Assembly: GCF_035046485.1 (NCBI RefSeq)
Contig: NC_085136.1
Coordinates: 298,817,080 to 298,881,079, forward strand
DNA from: Aedes albopictus
Taxonomy: Eukaryota; Arthropoda; Insecta; Diptera; Culicidae
Direction of reading: 5' to 3'
Length of the DNA: 64,000 bases
The position numbers were made by a program, and so were the translations under genes. Of this stretch, positions 1 through 12,189 are shown one piece after another. Under the pieces are notes generated by a model. That model saw nothing but the letters and a program-made list of their open reading frames with translations, did not search any database and was not told the DNA's origin. Within the stretch, counting starts at the first letter, position 1. Every line of letters begins with the position of its first letter.

Positions 1-2319
1 TTTTTCTTCTAGCCAGAATCTCTACCAAAAAGAAGATCACTTGCCAAAAACAAAACTCCAATCTCTGGGATCTCCTCCTAGTTCAGTTTCGGTGCTTCAC
101 TGCTGCTGCAGCAGCAAGGAGCACTTGGGGAAGTCGCGGAACTGAGGGATTCGCGGAAAGGGCCAGCCAAACTTTGAGTCCAGACGGGACTCGCTGCGGG
201 GGTCAAAGACCTCGAACCTCCGATTCAAGGGGAATCTATTCGTAGGATTTTCGCTCTTTTTGTGTGCATCTACGTTTGCTGACAAAGGAGGATCACAAGT
301 TTCAACCCGGTGCGCTCGAAATGCCATCTGATTTCGAAGGCAATTTCTACCGCTGCCATATGCGTTCTTCCATATTCATGAAATGCAACCGAATCTTCTA
401 GTTCTTGGGCGGACGTCTCAGCAGCGCACCGCTAAGCGGTGCAAAGCTTATTCCGGCCAATTCCGCGAATTTTGGCTGGAAGCTTAGAAACGTGGTGGGG
501 TCAGTCACCCGTGATCTTTTTTCGGTTGGTGAAATCTTCCAGTTCTTAGGCGAATGCAAATCCGGCGAATAAATTGTCCTTACCCGTCAAGCGGTAGGCA
601 ATCTCAAAGTCAATAGGCCACATGCGGGAATGATTTCGGTTTGCGTCATGTTTAATTGAAGCGAAATTAAGCTGTATTTTTGGAACAATGTCTTTCGAGT
701 CGAATGAATTTCCCGACCTGGAAAGGGAGTTGTGGGGTGAAATTATATCACAACCAATAAAAAATGGATCAGGATTTAGATTTACGACTCAGCTTTATCA
801 AATGGTTTTCAAGACAGTTATGGTCCTCTTCAAAGATGTATTTAGTAATAAAAACCTCCTTATAAACAACCTTGGGGTGATCAATATTATCAAAGAAATT
901 GGAATCAAAACTTTGAAACCATCTAAGGTCCCCAAAAAACATACATAACTTGTGTAATTCATGCTTGGACAGCCTCATGCAACTACTTATGTATTGTCAA
1001 GTGGTGAGTTCAATGTTTTATTTTAGAATCTCCAAGTGCTTCCTTGAGTATGGGTCATCGGATCAATAAGCGTAATCAGTCTGTATCGTTATGAATCCCT
1101 CCTGAAAAAGCCTGAAACGTTTATAAAACGTGTTGAACGTCTCCGAAATCCCAGAAGCTCGTCCGGAGTTTCTTTGAAAACTTGAGAATATTTCCTCATG
1201 AAGTTCATCTAAGGTTTCCAAAGAAACCCCACTAAAGAAGTCAACGGATTTTTAAACTGGTTACTGGTCAAAACGTTGGCGGACAGTCGCCCATGATGGA
1301 GATCAATTATGGGCGCAGTGTCTTTAGAAAAGATTCCGTATTCAGAGTCTACCACTTATGTACATATTATGCTGATTACATACTAAATACAAGTAAGATT
1401 TACCAAAGATCATGAATCGATGACTCCATGACCCATTCTTATTATCTACCCTTACGTAATCCGTATTTGCAAACATTAAACATATATGCTCGTTTCAGTC
1501 CTCCTCACTATTCCATTTCAGACCCCACGACGGGATGACGCGTGGAGTACGCAACTTCTCCAAAAGCTCCACCGCCAGAGATTGGTGGTGGCTGTCGGTT
1601 GTACTAACACGATTGAAACGAAAAAAAAATCGCTGTACCACCTCAAGGTGGTAACCACGGATCCGTCCATCCAGCCATCCATCTAACCAGTCAGTCGATC
1701 GACTGTCGATTGGTGCCGAAGAGCCAAAGGGGAGCGACGATGCGCGCGATACTTCTCTGACTGAGCCCCGCCAGCCACACACACGGGTTCAATGAACCAA
1801 ACACTCACCACGTACGCTCCGCGCTCGCACCTCGCGCAACGCACTACATATACTCAGGTGGAGCGAGCGGCCGGCTGATAGGACGCTGCTGACCGCGCAC
1901 GCCGGCTACCAATATGCTCTGTTTGGGATAGCTATCTTTTCCCGCGAAGATCTGGGAGAATGACAACGGCTGGGCTGCGCGATGATGGGTGTCCCCTGGG
2001 AGATTAATAAGTGAGAAATGGTGTTGGGCCAAACGGCCAAAGATCAGGATGTCCCAGGAACGATGCCTAAATTCATTTTAGAAAAGGCATTTCAAGATAG
2101 TTATGGCTTTCGGGAGTTTGGAATTTAAAGTGAATGGTTTTCGGACGAATTTGGTAGCCAGTAACACAATTGTCACGGTGGCGCAGGTTTTGGTTACGCA
2201 GAAGTAACTGTGACTTACTGCTAGCAATTAAGTATTTATTTTTTATTATCCCCTACAGATGCTTTCAAACAAGTCATCGCATACTGCACTCCAAAGGGCT
2301 TCCGCTAATTGTAGGCAGT
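1..2319. other. Unassigned DNA with a GC-rich tract
   Basis: No gene or mobile element was recognised here. The short open frames lack domains and their composition looks random. The part from about 1490 to 2030 is richer in GC and in CATC/CAGC runs than its surroundings, so it may be a single-copy island such as a promoter or untranslated exon, but no start site or splice signal is convincing. Confidence 0.4.
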
Positions 2320-2875
2320 GAATTTTATGTTCGTGCTTACTTTAGACTCCGCAGAACTTTACGATCGAATAAAGTTCGCCGTAACACAAAGTGAACTATC
2401 TACAAAATGTTGATTAGACCGGTCGTCCTCTATGGGCACGAAACATGGACCCTACGTGCAGAGGACCAACGCGCCCTTGGAGTTTTCGAACGGAAGGTGT
2501 TGCGTACCATCTACAGCGGAGTGCAGATGGAAGACGGGACTTGGAGAAGGCGAATGAACCACGAGCTGCATCAGCTGCTGAGAGAACCAACCACCGTCTA
2601 TACCGCGAAAATCGGGAGGCTACGGTGGACGGGTCACGTCATCAGGATGTCGGATAGCAACCCGACTAAAATAGTTCTCGAGAGTCATCCGACCGGTACA
2701 AGAAGACGTGTAGCGCAGTGAGTTAGGTGGGTCGACCAAGTGGAGGAGGGTCTGCGAACGCTACGCAGAGTGCGGAACTGGAGACAAACAGCCATGGATC
2801 GAGTGGAATGGATACGGCTACTATGTACAGCAGAGGCCACCCCGGCCTTAGCCTGATCGGTAAGGTAAGTAAGAA
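2320..2875 (+). pseudogene. RTE-like non-LTR retrotransposon, reverse transcriptase C-terminus
   Basis: This is the 3' end of a non-LTR retrotransposon ORF. After a short block reading LRRTLRSNKVRRNTK, the frame from 2407 shows the post-RT signature LIRPVVLYGHETWTL, then FERKVLRTIY, WRRRMNHEL and RLRWTGHVIRM. It continues past an in-frame stop at 2719 into RWVDQVEEGLRTL. The polymerase core (palm with the DD box) and the endonuclease are absent, so the copy is 5'-truncated and dead. Stops after NTK and after RRRVAQ break the frame. A sister copy lies on the minus strand at 30280-31620. The family assignment to RTE rests on these C-terminal motifs only. Confidence 0.8.
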
Positions 2876-2884
2876 TCTTATGTT

Positions 2885-3130
2885 CACCATATCATCTGGG
2901 GCAGCTCAGACATTGAATTGAGAGGCTCCAGTTTGATGGAGTACTTAAGTAGTACAGATCTTGGATTACTTAACATAAACAACTGCCAAACCTTCATGGT
3001 ATCTGCCAGAGAGGAAGTGTAAGACATAACGCTCAGCTCTAGAAGGATCAGTCACGAGCTGACCAATTGGCATGTGTCAGATGAGGAAGCATTATATGAT
3101 CCTCATCTGATACATTTAGGAATTTTAGGA
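2885..3130 (+). pseudogene. APE-type endonuclease fragment of a Jockey/LOA-like non-LTR element
   Basis: One frame reads IIWGSSDIELRG, LMEYLSSTDLGLLNI, TFMVSAREEV, a stop codon, DITLSS, and ELTNWHVSDEEAL. This matches the C-terminal half of the apurinic endonuclease domain of Jockey-superfamily elements, where W-G-S-x-D, the DITL strand and the W-x-V-S-D segment are conserved. The final catalytic SDH is degraded to YDPH. It begins about 10 bp after the previous RT fragment, so two unrelated element remnants abut. It is a stub of about 80 codons with an internal TAA and is not functional. The choice between LOA and R1/Jockey is an inference. Confidence 0.7.
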
Positions 3131-3640
3131 ATCTCCGATGGACGCGCCCAAGTTTCATGGATACTCTTCATCTATTGGCATTCCAAGTAATTTGAATGAT
3201 GCCGTTAATACTACAACGGCCTTCATCATGGAAGCTGTCGAAGAAGCTTGCCCTCTGCGGTATGTGAACCACAAAAAGATGCCCTTGATGAAACTTTGAT
3301 CTGGAAAAGATCAGGTAACAAGGTAGAAAGATTTGGAACCAACGAGTTTCGTCTTCATAATTCATCTCGGATAACAATACTTTCCTCGTTCTCGATAACG
3401 AAACCAAAGGGCTAAAACTGACATTTCGTGACAGCTGTATTTGAGCTACATTTGAGGTTGCTTGTTTTTCCTCTTCGTGAGTCTCGTCTCGGTAGTACTG
3501 TACGAAACAACAAACTAATATTAACATGCATAATCGGAATTGGCTAAGATCTGTGCGAAAAGCTAGAATTAGACAAATGTCGCGATATTGATTTGACCAG
3601 TTTTTTTTATCTGTTTATTGATCTTAGTTTTACCACTCGC
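3131..3640. other. Unassigned DNA
   Basis: No recognisable feature. A 119-codon minus-strand frame (3168-3527) has no domain, signal or family resemblance that I can see and is probably chance. Confidence 0.4.
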
Positions 3641-4472
3641 GTTGCTCTGTCTGTTCTGTCTGTCTGTTCTGTCTGTCTGTTCTGTCTGTCTGTTCTGTCT
3701 GTCTGTTCTGTCTGTCTGTCTGTTCTGTCTGTCTGTTCTGTCTGTCTGTTCTGTCTGTCTGTTCTGTCTGTCTGTTCTGTCTGTTCTGTCTGTTCTGTCT
3801 GTCTGTTCTGTCTGTCTGTTCTGTCTGTCTGTTCTGTTTGTCTGTTCTGTCTGTCTGTTCTGTCTGTCTGTTCTGTCTGTCTGTTCTGTCTGTCTGTTCT
3901 GTCTGTCTGTTCTGTCTGTCTGTTCTGTCTGTCTGTTCTGTCTGTCCGTTCTGTCTGTCTGTTCTGTCTGTCTGTTCTGTCTGTCTGTTCTGTCTGTTCT
4001 GTCTGTTTTGTCTATTCTGTCTGTTCTGTCTGTTCTGTCTGTTCTGTCTGTTCTGTCTGTTCTGTATGTTCTGTCTGTTCTGTCTGTTCTGTCTGTTCTG
4101 TCTGTTCTGTCTGTTCTCTCTGTTCTCTCTGTTCTGTCTGTTCTGTCTGTCTGTTCTGTCTGTCTGTTCTGTCTGTCTGTTCTGTCTGTCTGTTCTGTCT
4201 GTCTGTTCTGTCTGTCTGTTCTGTCTGTCTGTTCTGTCTGTCTGTTCTGTCTGTCTGTTCTGTCTGTCTGTTCTGTCTGTCTGTTCTGTCTGTCTGTTCT
4301 GTCTGTCTGTTCTGTCTGTCTGTTCTGTCTGTCTGTTCTGTCTGTCTGTTCTGTCTGTCTGTTCTGTCTGTTCTGTCTGTTCTCTCTGTTCTCTCTGTTC
4401 TGTCTGTTCTGTCTGTTCTGTCTGTTCTGTCTGTTCTGTATGTTTTGTCTGTTTTGTTTGTTCTGTCTGTTC
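3641..4472 (+). repeat. TCTG-type minisatellite with 13-bp and 9-bp units
   Basis: About 830 bp of almost pure T, C and G built from TCTG. The dominant unit is 13 bp (TTCTGTCTGTCTG); two inner blocks (about 3995-4140 and 4365-4470) use the 9-bp unit TTCTGTCTG. Because 13 is not divisible by 3 and the unit makes no stop, all three forward frames stay open for hundreds of bases and translate to SVCLFCLSVLSV-like strings. These frames are an artefact and not a gene. Scattered point changes (TCTA, TATG, CTCT) show the array is not freshly expanded throughout. Confidence 0.95.
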
Positions 4473-6619
4473 CTTGTGTAACTTTAGCTGGCCTACCGAT
4501 ACTGGAGCAGCATCTACGGGCTGACTTCAGAATCTAGCATGACATTTAGTTTCTTTCTCAATTCAACAGCGTAGGCTTAGCTTCATTACTGCTGACAAAA
4601 AAAACGTTGGCCTAGAAATCATTGTACATATATTAATGATTTGAACAACATCATGTGGCATCAGAAAATTAGATAAATATTTTTTTTTTCTTCAAAAAAT
4701 ATAATCGGCTGAAATGTCTTTTTGTTCATCCTGTTTAGTATAGTATCACTTTTTATCCGATCCGATTGTTCAAAATCAAATTGAGAGCTAACAAAACTGA
4801 TAAACATATATTAACGCTTCGAAAATCCGAACTTGAGAGGATTAACCGACTCTCGTCTGTACTAAGCTTTGAGAGCCAAAAATTAGACCGCCTCTCTCAC
4901 GCATTACCTCTCTCCGCCCGTAGTGATGTTCATCTCGATCAATGTCTCATCGTTGAATCTGCGCAACAAAGCTTCGTTCGCCTAGGATGTAGTGTGCTTG
5001 CCATCCGTCTGGCTACCTCGATAAAAGATGAAGATCATCAGATTGCCGAGATGATGATGTAAGATCGAGTGACTTACGAACGAGAGTCACGTAGCGCGCG
5101 CTCGATCGCGTACTTCACGGTTGCTGCCAAGCCGGGACCAAGCCCAAGCCCAAGTGATCGTTGGTGGCAGAGGTCTTGTTTATATTAGCTTTATTACCTC
5201 CTTGCCGCCCCGTGTGGTGCTGCTGCTGCTGCTGCGTAGGGAGCTCCGGATTTATTCTTCGCTTCTTCGGACTGCGGACTGCGGTCGTCGTCAGCAGCAG
5301 CAGCAGTTCTTCGATGAGTGTTGGGATGGATTGCTTGTACACCTCACGTTGTTGATTACTATGTTATTACCATTGTGTGTTGATCTTATTCCCATAATTG
5401 GCTCCGGCTGGGCGGTCTAGCCACTAAACCGAAGCAAAAGAGATCGACACCCGACGACGTTCGATGACTGAGCGCAGCTAGAACAAGAAGGGAGTCTCCC
5501 CGAAGTGGGTGGCTTGAACCAAGGCGGTTGCTCCCCACTGGCTTAGTGTTGGTAAGAGCGTGCCCCGACTTCAGCAGACGGAGGTGAACCCCGGAGCTAC
5601 CAAGGGGAAAGCGGGCAAGAGTACCGGGGGTGGTAATTGAAAAACATATGGTTCCTCTCAGCTGCGATCATTGATCTCTGCGTGGCACTGTTCCCGAGTT
5701 ATATCAAATCGCAGAACTTTACGTAGATCAGTGCTGAAACGCTATCAATAAAGACTATGGAGCTATCGTCCCCAAGTGCAGAGTCTAGGATCTAAAGCGA
5801 TCCCTTCCCAAACTCAGATCACGTGCCCGAACCCACCTCCATTGGGTTCTTCGACCTTACGCATTACTCCCACGATCCCAGCCGACTTACGAAATTAGAG
5901 CCATCATCGGCAGTGTAGTAGTGGTCAAGACTCAAGGCAAGCAGAGATCGTCTTTTATGCTTTCGTGGGAACAAGTGCGAGCAGGAAGAGGACGAGGAGA
6001 GAGTGCGGCCAGAGAAAGAGTGTAAGGGAAGACGAGGAGGAACGAAATCGAAAGTGAGGTTACTATGAATCATTGACACTGCCGGTCGTCGACGAGAGTT
6101 TGGCTCGCGCGTCAGGAAAGGTTGCTAGTGGTGGTGGTGTTGGTGCTGGTTACGTAGGTAGGTACTGCTGCAGAAGAAGTTCCAAACGTTGCCCGCCGAC
6201 GGCCAGTGGGAATTCTCGGAGCGGAACGGCTTAGTAGGGAGGTGCAGTTGCGAATTCTGCGGTGGATGAGAATTGGGAGAAATTGTGCGTCGATCAGCTG
6301 TAGGAAATGGGGAGAAGGCTGGAATAGTACGTTGAACCCTGGGCGGTGCGGTCAGAACAAGACGGTTTAAATTCTATGGGAATGAATTCCAGAAAGCGAA
6401 CATGCTGAATGATTCAGCTATTTTCCTGGGAATTGGCAAATGTAAGTCTGCATCTATCAAAATTTTAGGAGTTACATGTGACTTATTATCGATGAATTTG
6501 AATAGTCCAATGTATTTGAGGCTATCATCAATGAACTCAAAGTGGAGTTGATATGCCCGTGGCCGTGTAATGTCAGGTAAGAGAAGAACTAAGTTGACAC
6601 AAAATTTAACATAATTAAC
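4473..6619. other. Unassigned DNA with a GC-rich island
   Basis: No gene recognised. From about 5090 to 5640 the DNA is GC-rich with CTG/CAG runs (5221-5235, 5295-5307) and a stretch near 5510-5630 rich in GGGG and CCCC that resembles untranslated or transposon 5' sequence. A second GC-rich part lies at 6080-6330. Immediately to the right begins the endonuclease of an RTE copy, so the left part of this interval may include its decayed 5' end. Confidence 0.35.
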
Positions 6620-6718
6620 ACTTTGAATGGTATGCGGTCGACGAAAGATGTACCGGTTGAGGATTAAGGAGCGATTCTTCAACTTCAGCATAATCAATGT
6701 GCACAACCCACACTCCAG

Positions 6719-7000
6719 TTAGGGGGTCTCCAGTCAGCCTAGTGGTTAAGGCCAATGTTAAGGCTATGGATCGCCAATCCTGAGACGGCGGGTTCGATTC
6801 CTGTTTCGGTCGGAAAAATTCTCTCGACTCCCTGAGCATAGTGTATCATTGTACTTGCCTCACAATACTCAAAGTCATGCAATGGCAGGCAAAGAAAGCC
6901 CTTCAATTGATGACTGTGGAAGTGCTCAAAGAACACCAATTTGAAGCGAGGCAGGCTAAGTCTCAGTGGGGACGTAGAACTATAAAGAAGATGAATAAGT
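6719..7000 (+). mobile_element. Feilai-like tRNA-derived SINE
   Basis: The head has GGTCTCC, GCCTAGTGGTTAAGG (box A type) and GGGTTCGATTCCTG (box B type). It is followed by CTCTCGACTCCCTGAGCATAG and a body ending in AAAGAAGATGAA. It matches the second copy at 52131-52395 throughout. Flanking copies of CCACACTCCAG (6708-6718 and 7001-7011) are a clean 11-bp target-site duplication and restore the RTE endonuclease reading when joined. Between the two Pol III boxes this copy has extra bases (AAGGCCAATGTT) relative to the other copy. Confidence 0.93.
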
Positions 7001-7394
7001 CCACACTCCAGAGGGACTGATGATAACAAGAACGTATTAATCGCGAATATGATCATTGCCCAAGTTACGACGTCAAGATCATCATAGGAAGATCTAAACG
7101 CTAACGCTCAGATAGGTCAGGAGGACTCAGATCTACGATTGGAAAGTTCAGCGCCCACCACCTGAGGAACGGAAACGACCTATAACTCGTATATTTCGCC
7201 ACCTCCAAAGCCGTGGCCTTAAGCAGCACCTTTTTTCAGTACAGCCTTCTCTATCATTACACCTGGAAATCACCACTGAAGACGCAATCGCAAATCGATC
7301 ACGTTCTGATTGAAGTACGGTACTTCTCCGATATTATCGACGGCAGGACCTATCGTGATGGGGATAACATCAACTCTGATCACTACCTACCGCC

Positions 7395-7805
7395 AGGGAT
7401 AGGAACACTCACTTGCAAAGAGCTACACTCACTTGCTATTTTCTCAGCTCAGTAGCGTTCAATCAAGAAACCATGTATGGACGACTTTTGCCTTGTGATT
7501 TGGTCTAAAAGTTTGCCGAATAGAGTAGGGGTCGCACACGCATACCAAAGTCATGAGGGAGCTGCGAAGGCAACTCTCCACGAGGTGAATGTAAATTACA
7601 CTCACCTTGTGGAGAGTCACTTTCTCAGCTCTGTCACGACTTTGGTATGTATGTGAAACTCCTGGTATGTACTCTATTCCGCAAACTTTTAGACCAAATC
7701 ACAAGGCAAAAGTCGTCCATACATTGTTTCTTGATTGCACGATTCTGAGATGAGAAAAATGCAAGTGAGTGTTACTCTTTGCAAGTGAGTGTTCTCATCC
7801 TTGCG
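7395..7805. mobile_element. hAT-like foldback MITE, 411 bp, with 8-bp target duplication
   Basis: Both halves are near-perfect inverted copies for about 200 bp: left blocks ACACTCACTTGCAAAGAG, ATCAAGAAACCATGTATGG and GATTTGGTCTAAAAGTTTG recur inverted on the right. The 8-bp direct repeat CTACCGCC flanks it (7387-7394 and 7806-7813). It has no coding capacity. It interrupts the RTE copy just after its SDHYL endonuclease motif. The hAT label is inferred from the 8-bp duplication and the AGGGAT-like ends. The transcript of such a palindrome would form one long hairpin. Confidence 0.88.
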
Positions 7806-8513
7806 CTACCGCCCAAAACGTTCCGTTATCAACTACATATGGTACCAGCAACCGCCAAGGTACAATCCAGAGCAACTGAAGTAAACGGATGTTACCTAAG
7901 CATACGCGGAGTATCTAGAGGCAATGATCCCGGACGAGGGCGAGCTCGATGTGGCCCCTAGAGGACTGCTGGTGTAAAATCAGCCGTCAGCGACGCAGCC
8001 AAGAGCACCATCGGACATGTAGAAAGGCGTCGACAGAATGAATGGTTCGATGAGGAGAGCAGAGCGAATTTAGGGGAGAAGAACGCAGCGCGGGCGATAA
8101 TGCAGCAGCAAGGAACCCGACAAAACGTGGAACGTTACAGTTAGAAGCGGAAACAGTAGAACCACCTCTTTCGGGACAAAAAGCGCCTCCTGGAAGATGC
8201 GGAAAATGGAACTACTGTGCCATTCCTAAGAAAAACGGCAGTTCTACCAAAACCTCAACGTATCCCGCAACGGCTTCGTGCCGCAAGCCGAAATATGCAG
8301 GAATAAGGACGGGAGCATCTTGACGGACGGACGTAAGGCGATCGAAAGGTAAAAGCAGCACTACGATGAGTATCTAAATGGCGTGGAGAATGCAGACATG
8401 GAATACCACGGCAACGAGGAAACGACCAGGCCAGTGCAGCAAACATCGGAAATGAGCTGAGGTATGTTAAGGATGCCATTAATCTGCAACACTCACATAC
8501 AAGGCGACCATTT

Positions 8514-11500
8514 TTTTTTATTTGGAAGGCTCGGGCGCCACTTGGGCATAACAGAGCCGAAATCATCTTTACATTTATTTGTGTTGATTTTACATTTTGT
8601 TTTTAAATTTATACTGACTTAATACTACGTTAGTTTTGGGAGCCGAAGTACTCTCGGCTGTTTCGAGGTTAGGGATAACAAATATATAAAGTTGGAAAGG
8701 AGAGATTTAAGGGACTTATACTAAATTACTTGCTATCTTATACTAAAACATTGATGGGACCGACAGTCCTGATCTGTAACGGGTCTAAACAGAAAGGGCA
8801 TTGTCGAAAGACAACGACAAGAAGAGGACAAACTGAAAGGAGGGAAACTAAAGACAGGGGGCGAACAACAAAACCAAATCTCGGGCAACGAAAACAAGGA
8901 ACGTACGAGATCAAATTCTGACATGAACACGTTTCAAAAACTGGTAAATAAGATCCAAGTACTTCAAATCAAGACCTGCCAACACTTCTCTTACGGGTTT
9001 CTGTTGTTTTCCTCGGACCCGGAGAGTTTCATACAGCTCAGATCTGTCTTCACGATACTCATCGCATCCCCTCACGACATGTTCGATATCCTGGTAAACC
9101 ACGCCGCAGACACAGAGATTGCTTTTCGAGAGCCCAATACGGAAGGTATGTGCGTTCAACAAATAGTGGTTTGACATCAGTCGACACATTACACGAATGA
9201 AATCGTGGCCTAAATCCAACCCTTTGAACCACGGCTTCTTCGATATCTGCGGAATGATGGAATGCAACCATCTACCCGTCTCTCCATCTCTCCATTTGTG
9301 TTGCCAGCTGATCAAGGTCTCCTGACGGGCTAATGCAAAAAATTCGTCGAAGGCGATTTGACGCTCGTAAATATCGCCTTTGCTAGCGCCCTTCTGACCC
9401 AGAGAGTCCGCTTTCTCATTGCCCGGAATTGAGCAATGTGAAGGGACCCAAGCTCTGGTAATGGTGTATGAGCGTTTGGACAAAGCACTCAAGACTTGGC
9501 GAATTCCATTCAGGAAGTACGCTGAGTGCTTCATCAGTTTCATTGACCGAACAGCCTCCAGAGAACTTAATATATATAGCTTCTATAGCTTAATAATATA
9601 TAGCTGCTAGCTCAGCAATGTATACTGAACATGACTTTTGAAGCATGAAGGTGGCGCTATGAAATTCGTTGCAGACACCGAAACCAGTCGAATCATCGGT
9701 TCTCAGACCATCTGTGGAGAACTGTCTGTCCCCGCTAACATGCCCGAATTTACTTGCAAAAATTTGTGGAATACACACGGAACGAAAAGATTCTGGTATT
9801 CCGGTGATCTCATCCTTCATGGACAGATCAAAATCCACAAAGGAACTGTCGAAGTCTGAGAAGTTGTCACGATTGGTGTTAACCGGAGATGGGCTTACCT
9901 CCAACGTCATGTACCAGTAGTACACACTCATGAAACGAGTTTGAGGGTTCTGTTCAAGCAGCTTTTAGAAGTTTTCAATGACCAATGGATTCACAACCTC
10001 GCATCGGATGAGGAACCGGAACGATAACTCCGCAAAGCGGTCTGTCAGAGGCTGTACACCAGCGAGTACCTCTAAACTCATTGTGTGAGTCGAGTTCATG
10101 CAACCTAACGCGATCCGAAGGCAACAGTACTGAACCCGTTGAAGCTTCAGCAAGTGTATTTTCGCCGCGGATTGAAAACAGAAGCTACCGTATTCTAATA
10201 CCGACAGAAAGGTTGTTTGGTACAGCCTGAACAGATCTTCCGGGTGTGCTCTCCACCATGATCCGGAGCGGAAGCTTTGCCGGTTTGTGTTTTTTTAGAA
10301 AAGACGACCATCTCAGTTTTCTCCGGAGAGAATTCGATGCCCAGCTTGAGAGCCCAAGTAGACAAATTGTCCAAAGTATCCTGTAGTGGTCCTTGCAGAT
10401 TAACTGCCATTGATCCCGCCACAGAAACAACACAGTCATCCGCAAGCTGTCTTAACGTGCAATTTTCCATGAGACAATCATCTATGTCTCTGACATAAAA
10501 ATTGTAAAGAAGGGGGCTTAAACATGAACCCTGGGGGAGACCCATGTAGCTAATTCGTCAAACTGTCAAGTCACCATGAGCAAATCTCATCTGCTTCTCA
10601 AACAGCAAATTATACAAAAAGTTGTTTAAAATTGGTGAAGGGCCACTTTCGTGGAGTTTGTCGAAAAGAACATCGACACAAACTTTCTGAAGTAAGCAAC
10701 GCAAGACAGTCGTTAGTGCCTTTGCCTCTGCGGAAACCAAATTGTGTATCTGACAACATGCCATTCGATTCAACCCATTTGTCCAGTCGAAAGAGAATCA
10801 TCTTCTCCAACAACTTCCGTAGGCAAGACAACATCGCGATTGGACGGTACGAGTTATGATCCGACGCGGGTTTCCCAGGTTTTTGAACAGCTACCACCCT
10901 CACTTGTCTCCATTCATCCGGACAGGTGTTGTTATCCAGGAACTGATTGAACAAGTTCAACAAGCGCCTCTTAGCGACGTCGGGGAGGTTTCTAAGCAAG
11001 TTGAACTTGATTCGATCCATCCCTGGAGCAGAATTGTTACATGAAAGGAGAGCAAGTGAGAATTCCACCATCGAAAACGGCCTATCCATGTCATCCCTAT
11101 CTTCGGAAACATCACGAATTATTCGCTCCACGGGTACGGAATCTGGACAAACTTTTTTTGCGAACTTGTGAATCCACCGGGGAGAGCTTTCCCGATCCTC
11201 GTTTACCGACGACGCGTTACGCATTCTTATCCCGACGTTCCAAAGAGTTTTCATAGAAGTCTCGCGCGACAAGCCCTCGACGAAGCGACGCCAATAATCG
11301 CTTTTCTTCGCCTTGATCAAATTCTTAAGCTTGTGTTCAAGGGAAGCGTACCGCTCATAGTTTTCGACCGTACCGCGTTTACGAAACTCTTTAAACGCCG
11401 CGGATTTCTCCCAATAGATTTCTATACACTCACTGTCCCACCACGGATTGGGGGGTTTCCTATGAACCGACGGACCTGGTACTGGCAGACGTTGTGCGTG

Positions 11501-11679
11501 AAGCACGCTACTGATGATCAGTTCTGAGAGAAACTGATACTCTTCCCGCGATGGAAGGACTTCTACCGATTGAACACCTCCGATGATTGCTTCCGCGTAC
11601 TTCCCCCAGTCAATGTGTTTCGTGAGGTCATAGGTGATGTCAATAGATGGAGGCTGCTGTGGGCCATTGGAAATATATG
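8514..11679 (-). mobile_element. 5'-truncated I-clade non-LTR retrotransposon
   Basis: A 3.17-kb insertion in the RTE copy with the 11-bp duplication GGCGACCATTT on both sides (8503-8513 and 11680-11690). In the element's own direction it starts inside ORF2, runs through reverse transcriptase and RNase H, and ends with a 3' UTR (about 8514-8910) and an A-rich tail (AAATAAAAAAAAA). The last 60 bp resemble the small insertion at 18156-18290, so this family has other, heavily truncated copies nearby. The endonuclease and ORF1 are missing, as expected of incomplete target-primed reverse transcription. Confidence 0.9.
8911..11672 (-). pseudogene. I-clade ORF2 remnant: reverse transcriptase and RNase H
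   Basis: The reading begins with IDWGKYAEAI and NPWWDSECIE (region between endonuclease and RT). RT motifs follow: NSAPGMDRI, SYRPIAMLSC, GFRRGKGTNDC, GLPQGSCLSPLLYNFYV and LADDCVV with both metal-binding aspartates. RNase H shows STDGLR, YIAELAA and WVPSHCSIPGNEKADSL, so the D-E-D set is still visible. A C-terminal Cys/His knuckle (CVCGVVYQDIEHVVRGC) follows. Frames are broken near 10690, 10556, 10190, 9950 and 9565, and a stop precedes the SYMGLPQG block. Together these would encode the polymerase and RNA-removal functions of target-primed reverse transcription, but this copy cannot. RNase H after RT is typical of the I clade. Confidence 0.87.
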
Positions 11680-12189
11680 GGCGACCATTTGGAATGCAAG
11701 AAAGAGTTCGTTAGAAGTTATGAAGCCGGTTTCATTGATGGCCGGTCGACAACGGACCAGATTTTAACCTTACGGCAAATCCCTCAGAAATATCGTAAAT
11801 ACCAGGTATAAACGCATCACCTGTCCATCGACTTCAAGGCGGCATACGACAGTATCGATCACACAGAGCGATGGAAAATCATAGATCAAAACGGTTTTCC
11901 TAGGAAGTTGACTAGACTGATCGAAACAACGATGGATAGTGTGAAAAACTGCGTAAGGGTTTCGGGTCCAGTTTATTCGAATTTCACTGGGGACTACAAC
12001 AAATGGACGGTCTCTCATGACTAGTTTTCAGAAGGTAGACCAAAAACTTTCAGAGTTTTTGAGCGCAAACTGCTTCGGACTATCCCCAGTGGGACATTAG
12101 AAAATGGTCTGTGGTACAGACGCATACAGAGACTTCAGAGGGTTGGGCGCGTTGTGCGAATGCCGGAAGAAAAAATAGCGAAACCAATA

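Noticed and set aside
3074..3118. Hairpin TCAGATGAGGA / TCCTCATCTGA
   Set aside because: It falls within endonuclease coding sequence (HVSDEEALYDPHLIHL) and is explained by degraded codons, not by a separate element.
3593..4537. 314-codon plus-strand frame rich in Cys, Ser, Val, Leu
   Set aside because: It is the TCTG minisatellite read in one of three equally open frames; no unique sequence of any length flanks it in frame.
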